In this document: positions 1 to 10,770 of the stretch, piece by piece
Numbering within the stretch: the first letter of the stretch is position 1
How the letters are laid out: each line of letters begins with the position of its first letter
NCBI RefSeq assembly: GCF_002775205.1
Contig: NC_036451.1
Span: 24,981,139 to 25,045,138, forward strand
Reading direction: 5' to 3'
Origin: Xiphophorus maculatus
Lineage: Eukaryota > Chordata > Actinopteri > Cyprinodontiformes > Poeciliidae
Length of the DNA stretch: 64,000 nt
Made by a program: the position numbers and the translations under genes
Notes under the pieces: generated by a model
Seen by the model: the letters and a program-made list of their open reading frames with translations, nothing else
The model's database searches: none
Told to the model about the DNA's origin: nothing

Positions 1-991
1 GGTTGCTGGTACAGTCACCACAAAGAAGAAGACGACAGGAAGTATTTGGAGGATGGTGGTACGACATGTTTTTTAACGACTTACTGCGTGAACAAACTTA
101 TTCACGTCAGATTTAAAGTAAACACCTCAATTGTGAACTTGCTGCTTTTTGAAATTAGCGGAGTATTGACTATAGTTTGGGCACATTTGTAATTGAAACG
201 CAGCTACTGTTGTCTTTACAATATTTTTCCTGCTGGAAGAGACAAACTAGGCTTTGCATCTTTACTTCCTGTTAGCAGTACAGAAGGCATAAATGAGTCC
301 AAATCATTTCACCAAATCATTGCACCTTTTTGGTGCAAACATCCACGTGGAGAGCAAACAAAGCAAACTCTACTTGCCAAGGAAAATTCTCAGAAGACTT
401 ATTAGATTACGGTGCATCTCTAAAATAACCAGGAAGTCTTGGCCTACATCTCTGTTTTCTTGTCATCCATTCAATTGATCAGGAACCAATGAAATGCTGA
501 TCTGGACCCAAAGAACTGAGTCGGCAGATGCAACACAATGAGTCCCTGGTGCTGTAAATCTAAATCTAGACAGTCGAATGAGTTTGTTTTTTTTCTCACT
601 CTACACCTACTTATTAGCACTCAGAATGTAAAAGTGCGTAGAAGTTCACCTGGCCAATGCCCCGCCACCTCTGTGTGGGCTTCTATGAGACCCTGAGGAC
701 CAGGCTCTCGCGGAGGCGTCTTCACGAAGAGAGTGGGCCCTAGGAGACAGCAGATAAGGTGAAAGACATTCACTTGATCTTGGAATCTAAAAATGATGAC
801 AGCACTCCAACGATCTCCGGTATCAGAACGCAAAGTGAGTTTATTCCCTAATTCGGCTTTCAGACCTGCTGTCCCCATTTTCCATGGCAGCGAGTTCATC
901 GTCGGATGTGTTGGTGGACGGCCGATGTCTTGCTGAAAAGGAGCTTTCACTGCACACTTTTGCCATCTTGTTTGCCATCTGTGAGGAACAA

Positions 992-1018
992 ACACACACA
1001 CACACACACACACACACA
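992..1018. repeat. (CA)n microsatellite
   Basis: About 13 uninterrupted CA dinucleotides are visible. Open frames on the minus strand across it give Cys-Val runs that are an artefact of the repeat. Confidence 0.95.
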
Positions 1019-2150
1019 TGCACGCTCAGTCGGACTGAAACATCGTCGTGAATTAACTAATTAATTAATGGAAGGTGTAAATGTGTTGACTGGGTCCCGA
1101 CATCTGTGTGAGAGTGCCACCTAAACGTACTTCTTGTTCCGTGAACACTAAACAAGATCAGCGTCGTCTTTTGACGAACCCACCCAGCCAGCTTTTAAAA
1201 TAAGCTATGGCTTACAGGTAGAATGCAGCGGCTGTGTTTAGTTGTTGTATACAGCAGGTTAAGTCTATTAGAGCGCAGCTTAGAGAGCAAGTACAACAGT
1301 AAGTGGCTGAAAGTCCCAGCAGCCTGCAGAGACGGCCTGATCTGGGGAAGAAAAAGGTCCAATTTTTACATGTTGCGCAGAGATTCACACCAGAGTCTGA
1401 AAATGTACGGCTGTCGTGATCACGTTCTGTTTTCACTAAAACGTGTCGTCTTGTCTCTGTCCAGGTGATGACTCACTGATCTCCAGGTAAAACCAGTGGT
1501 TGTAACACGTGCACTCACGTAGATTACAGCTAATACCGAGGAGTTAAGCTACCCCCAGTAAATTCAATCACACTGAGAGCATTGCCAAAAGGCTAAGTGT
1601 TTGAAGGGTGACGGGGGGTGAAATCAGCGGCGTCTGCGCCGTAAATATGAGGAGCATCACTCATATGGCGCAGCAACTCCATTGACTTGCCTGTTTGCGT
1701 TCATGCGCCGCATCCAGAGAGCAAAGGTCACTCAGCGTCACTTCGCTTGTGGTTTGAATATCTTTTGAGTCAAAGGGTCAAGATCTTATTCTCAAGCTTA
1801 GTGTCAGGAAATGACACAGTACTGCCATTTCCTGCGTTGTGAGGCAAATTTACGGATTTCTTTAACCGAATTTGAAGGATGAGAAAGTACTCCAAAAAGC
1901 TTTGCTGTACACAGATTTATAATAATAATGATAATGGTAGTACTGGGATCGCACTTTTCTTAGTTCTCAGGGACACGTATATAGAGGAACAATATAAAAT
2001 CAAACAATGCAAAATAGCAGAAGAACTCACAAAAAGGACATATCATGCATTAAAAGCTATTTTGAACGGATGTTATTTCCGTACATGATATGCAAATCTA
2101 AAGCAAGCAATACTGCTTCACTATTCTGCAGCCATACAATGATTCAACAG

Positions 2151-2152
<2 letters not shown>

Positions 2153-2192
<40 letters not shown>
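2153..2192. repeat. (AT)n microsatellite
   Basis: About 20 uninterrupted AT dinucleotides, flanked by ordinary AT-rich sequence. It is likely polymorphic in length. Confidence 0.95.
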
Positions 2193-2200
<8 letters not shown>

Positions 2201-2879
2201 GACTTTTTTAATTAACAATGCATGTATCCTCTAGTAGCCAAGCAACAACATTTTGTTGTGCTGTGACAGTAAATCTAACTCTAAGTCTAAATCTAACCAT
2301 TAATATTCCATTTTGCAGCTAAATAATCACAGTGAACCTGTTACTCACTTGTTTGATGATTCCTCACGCTGACATTCTCAGACTGGCCCCAGTAACCACA
2401 ATCCTCTCATTTCTTTGATACAGTTCCATCTTCCCAAATGAAAGTGGGATTTCTCTTTTCTTTCTTTTCTTTTTTTTTCTTTTTCTTTTTTTAACTACGT
2501 CTTTGCTGGCGATTTGTTTGATCCAAGCGAGGTATTCCAGTGGAGTAGTCCCCGGTGCGCAGTCACCACAAAAATAACTGAAGGCTGTCCATAATTAGAT
2601 CCAGGAGCTCTTCAGCCTGAGGTCTGTGCAGACGGAGCGCCAGAGGAACAGACAAAGGGGGGAGGAGTCCTGGACCGTTGCTGCACCTGCCATGACCACG
2701 GCCTTCTCTGACAACAGGTTAGCAAAAACAAACAAACAAACAAACATCTAGTTGCAAATGTTTACGTGGTCAGATCACAGCTTGCAGCTGGATTTGAATC
2801 TTTTTGGGTGTCTGAATCAGCGTGACTACTGGAAGCTTAAAAATATATTCATGAGAAAATGAATGCAGTTATTTTCAAA

Positions 2880-3200
2880 TTTAAAAAAAAAAATACTTTA
2901 TTGACCCAATCCAAATAACATTTTGCTGTAACTCAAATTACTCAAGATTCTTCAGAGAGTTATTGTAGACGGTGATGGCCGTGGGACAGAAAGATCTCCT
3001 GTAGCAGTCTGTATTACAGAGAATTTGAAGAAGCCTCTGACTGAAGACTCTCTGTTTTTCTATGACCATCTCATTATGTGAAATTCTTCTTTGCGCTGTC
3101 ATCTCCAGAGGTTCCTCAGTCGTCCCAGACGTCTTCACCGGATCGTTGAACCGCTGTAATGTGTCTATTTCAGTTTTACGCTGATACGCTAATACCATTT
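2880..3200 (-). mobile_element. 5'-truncated LINE 3' end (minus strand)
   Basis: Read on the minus strand, a frame of about 86 codons ends in residues resembling the C-terminus of fish L2/Rex-type reverse transcriptases (…YRRSFCPTAITVYNN…). It is followed by a short 3' tail with AATAAAG and an A-run at its low-coordinate end (about 2,881-2,900). No catalytic reverse transcriptase motif is present, so this is only the tail of a dead insertion. The family name is inferred from the C-terminal motif. Confidence 0.6.
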
Positions 3201-4369
3201 TCTCTTATGACCCTCATTTATTTGGTAATATTCAGTCCCTCACTAAAATATTTATATCCCTCAAACCTTTTCACATTTCAAGTCTTGACTTTGACTGGGC
3301 CACTCTTTAAAGACATGAATGTGCTGTGATGGCGGCTCTCCACCGACGGTCCACTGTGACGCTTTGCAACATTGTTTTATTTGGATCAGTCTAAGTCTAA
3401 ATCTGAAGCCGGAGGCTTTTCACGTTTGTAATATATTTTATATACACTGTGTAAAGATTATGACATAAGTGACTAAAGTTTAGGAGGCCTTAATTCTCTC
3501 ACACACCTTTTCAGCTCTTCCCACAAACTCTCCAGGGACATGACATCAGGGTTTTGTGAAGACCACTCCACAAATGGGTATGTTAACAGATTATGAGGTA
3601 TTTCGTGTGAAGTGTAAGGATATTTACGGTACTTCTAAAAGAAAACATCACGGGTCTCGTTATAGTGCCGTCGTGCCGTCCAACCGCCTGCTGCTCGTCG
3701 GCCCAGGCATAAGGTTAAAGAGAAATCCCTTGGGAATATACGGCGCTGCCAAGCTAATCCCAGATTAGACTTGAGTACCTATTTCAGCCAGCTAATGCCC
3801 CCTTGCTTAAAGCAATAGAACGTTTTGCCTTTTGTGTTAATATTACGTTGAGTACGCCGTCGGACACACGCTGTATGTTTCCCTGCTATCAGCACTTTGA
3901 TGTTTTCAGCTGAGAAAGTCCATTAGAGATTGTCTCCTTTATTTTGATTTGATCAACAACAAAAAAACATACATTTGAAATGTTTTCATATCTACGGTTA
4001 TCACAGGCTGAATGAAATGAGGACTGTGATATCGTTTAGATTAATCCCTACTAAGAGTGGGTTTAAAATAAGTTGCTTATTTTTAAGTGTGATCTATTTT
4101 ATTTCAGTCAGGGAGTGAATTGGCCAGTAGCCCTCAGGTACAGTGATCTTATGAGAGCGTCTTGGCGTTCCTGCTAAAAGTCAGAGAGCCCTCACAGCAT
4201 CTTAAATCTTAGCTTTTCCAAAGTACAGCTGTTCCTCACACATTAGCTTACATGGGAATTTGCAACGAATGCTCACGTTTTGGAGTTTTCATGCTGTCTT
4301 TTGCTGCTGAGGACATTTTTTCTTTTTTCTGCTTTAGCTTCATTTTTTGATTTTTCAGTTTCTCTTGTA

Positions 4370-4700
4370 AGTTACACTTTGCTATGAAACACCAAATATG
4401 TGTGGAAAGAAGGGTAGAGGAGCATCAGGAAGGCCAGCTCTGTCCTATGATGACCCAGCAATTCAGTGCAGATGTTAGGAGACACCAGGACTCTGGGTAA
4501 CATCACACTGATGAACAGTATGTCCCACTCCAAGCATGAAGCTGTTGCTGAACTACGGAGCTCCTTCAGTGACAAACTGCTGCATCCTAAGTGCACACAT
4601 GAGCATTACCTCAGATCCTTCCTCCTAGCAGCTGTTACACTATGACCATCACTACTCCAGACAAACTCAATAAGTCTCTGTTTGCAGCTCTTCTTAAAAA
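4370..4700 (+). mobile_element. LINE-like C-terminal and 3' remnant (plus strand)
   Basis: On the plus strand near 4,580-4,640 the frame reads a sequence like HPKCTHEHYLRSFLLAAVTL. This is the Arg-Ser-Phe-Leu-x-Ala-Ala-Val signature common near the end of fish LINE reverse transcriptases. It is degenerate, with no long intact frame upstream. It is a second, independent and oppositely oriented LINE relic to the one at 2,880-3,200. Confidence 0.5.
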
Positions 4701-4969
4701 TAGTCTGTTGTTGCCTTTATATGCCCAAATGTACATGCACTTTTGTACATTTTTAAAATGAATCATGTGCACATTCCTTTGAGTCGGAGAATACATTTTT
4801 TAATAAGTGTATTTTTTGTCATGCTATAAAGTTGTCCTTATTGTACGGTATGTTAATCTTACTTCCTGTTTATATTTTCATTCTTGTGTGAATCTGCATT
4901 TCATTGACTTGCCTGTCAGTTGGTGCACCTGAATTCACCCACAAAAGGTTATTTCTATTCTAAAGTAAC

Positions 4970-5088
4970 ACAATGCAGCGTAACGCAAGTCAGCGTAGCG
5001 CAACGTGGCATAACGTAGCGTAACACTGTGTAGCGTAGTGCAGCGCAAAGTAGCACAACGTAGCGTAGCGCAACATAGCGTAACATCT
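4970..5088. repeat. Minisatellite of CGTAGCGCAA-like units
   Basis: About 120 bp consist of imperfect tandem units of roughly 5 and 10 bp built on GCGTA, GCGCA and CGTAA (for example GCGTAGCGCAACG). Several units occur in direct succession with single-base changes. Minus-strand frames through it give repeated Leu-Arg-Tyr peptides, which I take as translation of the repeat and not as a protein. Confidence 0.8.
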
Positions 5089-5300
5089 TTATTGTCATTG
5101 TACTTTTCATAACTGTGCACACTAGCGCAACGAGATTGGGGCACAGTTCTCTCCATTGTGCAATAATATCAAACAATAAATAAATAATACTATAATACGC
5201 TATACTGTACACAATGTAGCATGACATCACATAGTGTCAAAAAGCATTTTTCAGGGTTACAGTCCTGTTGTAAAAACTGTCCCTCCCTCGGTTTGTTCTT
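5085..5300 (-). mobile_element. Retroposon-like tail, copy A
   Basis: The segment starting TTTATTGTCATTGTA, with later GTGCACAC, a GTGCAATAAT stretch and CATAGTGTCAAA, is matched in order by the segment at 10,550-10,770. The ordered match of several blocks at two sites shows an interspersed repeat. Orientation is inferred: TTTATTGTCATTG reads as a 3' tail on the minus strand. Confidence 0.6.
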
Positions 5301-5987
5301 GTTCTATTGTAGAATATAGCAAAGCAGATTATTTAAAGCTAGATGTTTAGTAGAAGAGATCTTTTGTGAGGCAAGTAGGTCTTATGAAAAATAAAGACAG
5401 TGGATTCACTGGAGATTTTTGGACCACTTTCTCAAACTAAACATTAGCAAACCACAGGACCGGCACCCTTCTAGTGTGCAAAGCTCTTGGCGAAGAAAAA
5501 TGTTCACCACAAAGTACTCTGATTCAGTTTGATCATAATTAAATTAAAGTGTTACTCATGTGCTTGAATATAATCTAATCAAGACAAATCAAATTAGATC
5601 TGACCAAATCAAACTTCTTGCCATTTTGTTGTGGCCTAAAACGAAACACGATCGGGCTTCACTGGGATCTCCGACGTAATCGAAACAAGAAAGAATTGTG
5701 CAATAATGTCGTGTAATATAAAGTACAGTTTCCTTACAAGGAGCAATCTAAGCTTGTCTCGTTTCATTGGCTGTTTGACTTCCTCATCCCTAAGAAAGAA
5801 TCAAAGATTTTAGATGCCAGTCCTAATAAATTTTTAGGGTCTATTTTTTTTCTGTGGGCCTCTTTATTCTTGCTTGTGAGATTAGTTTTTGATGAAAGCT
5901 GATGAAGAACCACCATGTTGTCGTGTAGTTGTTGGATTTTGTGTCTTATGGTGTTGAACTTGTTCAGACTAGAAACATTTTTGTCCT

Positions 5988-6100
5988 CAGCATTTCAAAG
6001 TGCATTACACCATAGATAGAACATCATATGAAGCAAGCAGTAAATGTTACATTTTGTCAAATGCCATCATCAAAATAATCAAAAATGTTGACCAATGTTC
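5988..6100. repeat. Interspersed repeat, short copy (shared with 32,445-32,640)
   Basis: It contains TTTCAAAGTGCATTACACCAT, then CATTTTGTCAAATGCCATCATCAA, then GACCAATGTTCCA. The same blocks occur in the same order at 32,470-32,610 inside a TMEM131 intron. This is a repeat commonly seen in teleost genomes; the family is not named here. Confidence 0.7.
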
Positions 6101-6277
6101 CAGTTTCAGAAGAGGAAGTTAGCTCTCAAGTCTCTTATTTACGCCTGCTTTCATATTTTTGATCTCCATCTGATAGACTTTCATGCTAACAAGATGTGTG
6201 GAAATTACAACATCCTAATTCCCTATTTAACAATATTCCACTTCTTCAGGTTGTTGAAAAACTTTACTGTATTAGTC

Positions 6278-6562
6278 AAGGTTTCCCCCAGCGTATTATA
6301 AGCCTGGTGGGCCACCAGGCTTTCCTTGTGCCCCACCAGGCTAAGTATTGTTTACTTATTTTAGTTTGTTTTTTTTTAATTGCCTTTTTTTTTAAGACGT
6401 TATATTTGGAGTTTCGGTATTAATTTTCCAGTCTGTGATATTTTCAAATTTCCTGTCAACTATTTAAAAAAAAAAATTTAACTCAAAAACACAGCAAACC
6501 GCTGCATGACTGCCGTAGCGTCCCAAGCACCTTGCTTAGCAAGTTTTCTGTGGGAAACCCTG
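6278..6562. mobile_element. MITE with GGTTTCCC termini and internal palindrome
   Basis: The left end carries AAGGTTTCCCCCAG. The right end carries CTGTGGGAAACCCT, its imperfect reverse complement, about 285 bp away. Just inside the left end, 6,302-6,320 is a hairpin with perfect 9-bp arms (GCCTGGTGG and CCACCAGGC) around a single base. No coding capacity is seen. It is interpreted as a non-autonomous DNA transposon. Confidence 0.6.
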
Positions 6563-8459
6563 TTAATTACTCATTTAAAAATATATATACATAATGATTG
6601 TAGATTTTTTTTTTTTGCCTGTCACATAGATCGTAACAAAAAGCACTCATACACACACAAAAAAATGTTTCTTTGAATCAACTTTTAAAAAAAATTAGAT
6701 TTGATTAGTGTTGCTCAAGCTACATTTCCGATTCGAATAAATCTGATTTCAGAATCACAAATCAGAATTATTGCGAATAAAATTAACTGTACCAAATTAG
6801 AGTCATTTTTTTTTCTTAAGTTGTTTCAGAAAAACCTTTTTTTTTTCTTTTCTTTTTTCAGGGTAGAGCGGATTTGGTTGCGGCTGCTGATCTGAGGACC
6901 GAGAGGCACCAAGGCAAAGCTCCCTGAGGCGGCCGGCCAAAAGGAAGCCTTATTCAGGCAGCAAGTAAACAACACAGCCAGCAGCTTTTGTACATATGAA
7001 AATTAACCCGATAATATAACTAATCTGCTCGCTCGGTTTTCATTGCATTGTTTAAATTCATTTATTCGTTCGGCTTCGTCCGGCTCGGTGCGGCTGGCCG
7101 GCTTGTCACATGGCCAACACCGAGGCACGAGGGTCATCAAATGACCACATTCACACACTCTTGTTCAGGTGTTTTCAAATCACTGATTATATGATAAGCA
7201 TGCAAGAAAGAGGAGAGCACTCACACAGGCATGAGGGGAACACGCAAACTAAACAGGCAAGATAGAAACCGGAGACTTTCTGACTGCAAGGAGGCGATTT
7301 CAGTAAACGTGAACATTAGCGTCTTAGCAAGACAGGCCTCATAATGCGGAGCTTTGCAAAGGTTTTGATGCCTGTCAAGTGTTTTTTATAACTTCCTGGC
7401 TTCACACACTTGAAATAGGAGTATTTGACTGGACGTCAGGAATACACTCACTCTTATTTGTTTAAACCAGGGAACAGGAATCAAGGAAAAGGTGACAATA
7501 AACTCACATGCAAACATTTTAGAGAAACATTTGATCTTGAAATAACAATTGATCCTAATTATCAACGTTGTCATTAATTGTAGACGTGTATTTCTCACAA
7601 TTTCAAGAACAGTTTGAGAATTATTTTTAGCCTGAAGCGAAGTGAAACCGTTTTTGAATCAGATTTAAACTAAAAAAAAAAAAAGGTACTGAGATTAAAC
7701 ATATATAAACATGAAGTAAAGTTAAAGAAAAAAAGAGTCAATTTTACATAATACTGGCCCTTTAAACAAATTCACAGAGGTCAGACCTGTGTCAGATCTA
7801 CATAACAAACATTAACCTACGTCGGAGGAAGACATTTTTAAGATGCCACACGCGCCTGTGATGATTACGAAACGCTCTCAGATTGAACTCTACAGCTGAA
7901 GGGTCCTCAGCGCTGCTGAGGGTCCTCTGATGATGTGGACATCGCTCATCAGATGCTAGAGGTTGAAGTGCGTCTGCTCTGTTTCGGCAGAGGAGATGAC
8001 TTATCCCCTGCCAAACACTCGGACGTGGTTACTATAGCAACCACAAGGACATGTTTGGCGTCTTTTGTCGAAGAAGCTCTGCTCCCTCATCGTGATGGTT
8101 TCTTTCTGTTTCGTGATTGTTTTACACTCTTCGGCTGCTTGTTCGTCTCTCTCCTAAAATTGTTACATGGCATTTTTTTAAGATTCTTTTTTTTCTATAT
8201 GTTGCGATTATAGAAAGCAGAAGTTTTTTAAGCCGCTAAAAACAAAAAAGTATCAACAAATCGAGAAATTTTAAAGCGAAAAGTTTGATGCAGGTATACA
8301 TCTCTGTGCTCTGAAACTTGAGATAATGTACCTTTAATTAAACCAATACGTCGCTGTTATCCATATGATAGTGTCACTGCAAAAACACAAGATCTTACTT
8401 AAATTGATTTATATAAACATTAAATTACACTCATATGGTAGTAAACCAACTAATATGGA

Positions 8460-8895
8460 CACTGCAAAAACACAATGTCTTGTCAAGGATTTTTGGTCTA
8501 ATTTCTAGTGCAAATATCTTTGTGCACTTGGAATAAGACAAAACTAACTTACTAGAATCTTTCTAGAAAGATATAGCAGCTTATTTTAAGTAAATAATTC
8601 CTTAATATTGATTTTAAAAACTTAGTACTTTTTACAGTACTAGTGTACTAGCACTGGCAGATTAACTATATGAAGACATTTTTTCCCATGTCCTAAGTGA
8701 AATAATCTGCCAGTGGTAGTACTAGTAGTTTTTAAACATTCATGTTAAGAAAAAATTGACTTTGAAAAAAAATTCTATATTTTGCTTAAAAGTTACTTGC
8801 GAGTTTTTGGGTTTTTTTAAAAAAAATCTCATTTAAGATGTAACAACATATTTCCACCAGAAACTAGGCCAAAAATACTTTCTTTTTTTGCAGTG
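8460..8895. mobile_element. Palindromic MITE with CACTGCAAAAA termini
   Basis: Left end CACTGCAAAAACAC and right end TTTTTTTGCAGTG are inverted repeats, and the arms continue inward: TTTTTGGTCTAATTTCTAGT on the left pairs with ACTAGGCCAAAAA on the right, and internal CTGGCAGATTA pairs with TAATCTGCCAG. The whole element is a long imperfect palindrome without a reading frame. A 30-bp fragment of the same left end lies at 8,375-8,404. Related copies are at 48,023-48,310 and 53,481-53,765. Confidence 0.75.
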
Positions 8896-10039
8896 TTAAG
8901 CAGAAGTGTGGGACCAAATATACATTTTCCAGAGACGCTACCTTTTGGTCACACTAAACATCGGAAACTATTAAATGCACTTGAAACTCTACCCTATTTA
9001 ATATGAATTGTTCATAACACAAGAGCTTTAGCTGCATTGCTGCAGAACCTGCCTGCCTGCAGCAGCTTTTGTACACATGACAATGTGCGTATAGGACAAG
9101 TTCACGTCTCAGCCAATTTCAGACATCGTTGGGATGCAGCAGAACCGGAGTTATGTTAGATTGCTCAAACTTATAGTATGTGGCGCATCCAGGCCAACTT
9201 GAACTAAACCCAAAGGAATGCTCGAGTAGTATGGTAGTTCCCTTTGGGGGGTGAAATGAGATATTTTGCTTCCGGGAGGCTAAAAGTAGCTTCATACCTT
9301 TGCGTTGTCATCTCAACCCTTACTACTTTCTTTTCATACTTGTAAACAAACCACCTACCTCGTCTCCGTTTGCGTATCCCATGGCGTCTGAGTTTATTTG
9401 TTGTTGTAGTGAAGAGTCTTTATGAGTCATGGAAAACAACAACCACAAAAAAGGCTAAACAAATGTCATGTTTATTTCAGTCGCAGATTATTTGCTGGAA
9501 ACTTTTTTGTAGTCACACTCTGTTTGCATCTATTTTGGATCTGAACCTGTTTGGGCCAGTTGACAGATTATGACCCCTGTTGACCCAAGATAAATATAAG
9601 TGAACTCCTGACCACTAGAGATGAAGCCATAAAAAAAAAATTTTTTTAAACTCCTAGGCCACGGTCATTCTGGGGATCAATTTTATCATTAAAACTGTTT
9701 CAAAGGTGAGTACAACATAAAGTTTATAAGCCAAAAGGTTGGAATTACTCCGCTACAGCTAACACCTTTAAGCACACTACTTCCTTGAATGAAATTAAGG
9801 AAGCAGTTGGTTTCCTTGAAATGGCAAACATCCAGAAGTTTTGTGTGTGAAATGTTTTTATCAACTTCAGAATAAAAGCAAGGAGAAGGTGATCAGAGGA
9901 ACGAGTCCTGGACCAACATGTGCTGAAAGGCCTCTCAGCGAGGAAGAAGTAAGAAGGGATGAAATGACCTGCATTTAAGTCAGCATCCATTCCCCAAAGC
10001 TACATATTCTCTACAGTCTTTCTCCAGACTGTAGAAAGG

Positions 10040-10430
10040 GCTTACGGGGCAGAAGCCCCGGGCACCAAGAATTGGGGGGCACCAAAGATTTAGGATGTTT
10101 TCATAAAGGATGGAAGTTTAACATAGTACCTTATTTAAAAAAAAAAAAAAAAGACCCTCATAGACCCATATATAATGTGTTGTTTTAATATTGTTACATT
10201 TTTATTAATGTGTACAATCCTAAAGTATTTAAAGATTCTGAACTTCCTGTACGACTTTTTTTGGACCAACATGGAGCCATCTCACTTTGGACGTTTTAAA
10301 CCTGCTGATGTGTAGGCCTGCCTGTTAACGTACTGTAATTTTTTCTTTCTTATGTAGGGCACCAAAACTGGCTTTAGCCCAGGATAGAAAGGGCCCCTTT
10401 TCCTTCTAAATCCGGCCCTGTCTACAGTGT
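10040..10430. repeat. Interspersed repeat ending in TCCGGCCCTG
   Basis: It contains two GGGCACCAA blocks and, near its right end, CAAAACTGGCTTTAGCCCAGG followed by TCCGGCCCTG. The last two blocks recur in the same order at 21,988-22,038 (AAAACTGGCTCCAGCCCAGG, then TCCGGCCCTGG). This indicates a repeat family. No coding sequence is recognised. Confidence 0.55.
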
Positions 10431-10549
10431 CTGATTTGTAGTGTAACGCATAATTATCTTTGAAAAAAATGAAGTAAAAATGATATATTTGACAAATATT
10501 TTGCATCAAGCCCCTCGCTCCTTAAATTAGACAGCTAGCCTTTAAAAGT

Positions 10550-10770
10550 CCGAGTCTTTGTCATTGTATATTTCCTCTCAGTGTACACAAGAATAATGAA
10601 ATTGGTTCTCTCCTCAGTGTACTTATATTAAATAATAAGACAACAATAATTAATAAACACATTATCCACAAACATAACATGACATGTAATAGTGTCAAAT
10701 ATCAGCGTTTACCAGGGCAAAACGGGTAAATCTGTGAAGCGAACACATCAGTACGGTCCTGCTGTTGTGT
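10550..10770 (-). mobile_element. Retroposon-like tail, copy B
   Basis: It shares ordered blocks with 5,085-5,300: TTTGTCATTGTA, a GTACACAAGAATAATGAAATTG stretch, an AATAATAA-rich segment, ATAGTGTCAAA, and GGTCCTGCTGTTGT. It is therefore a second copy of the same dispersed element. Confidence 0.6.
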
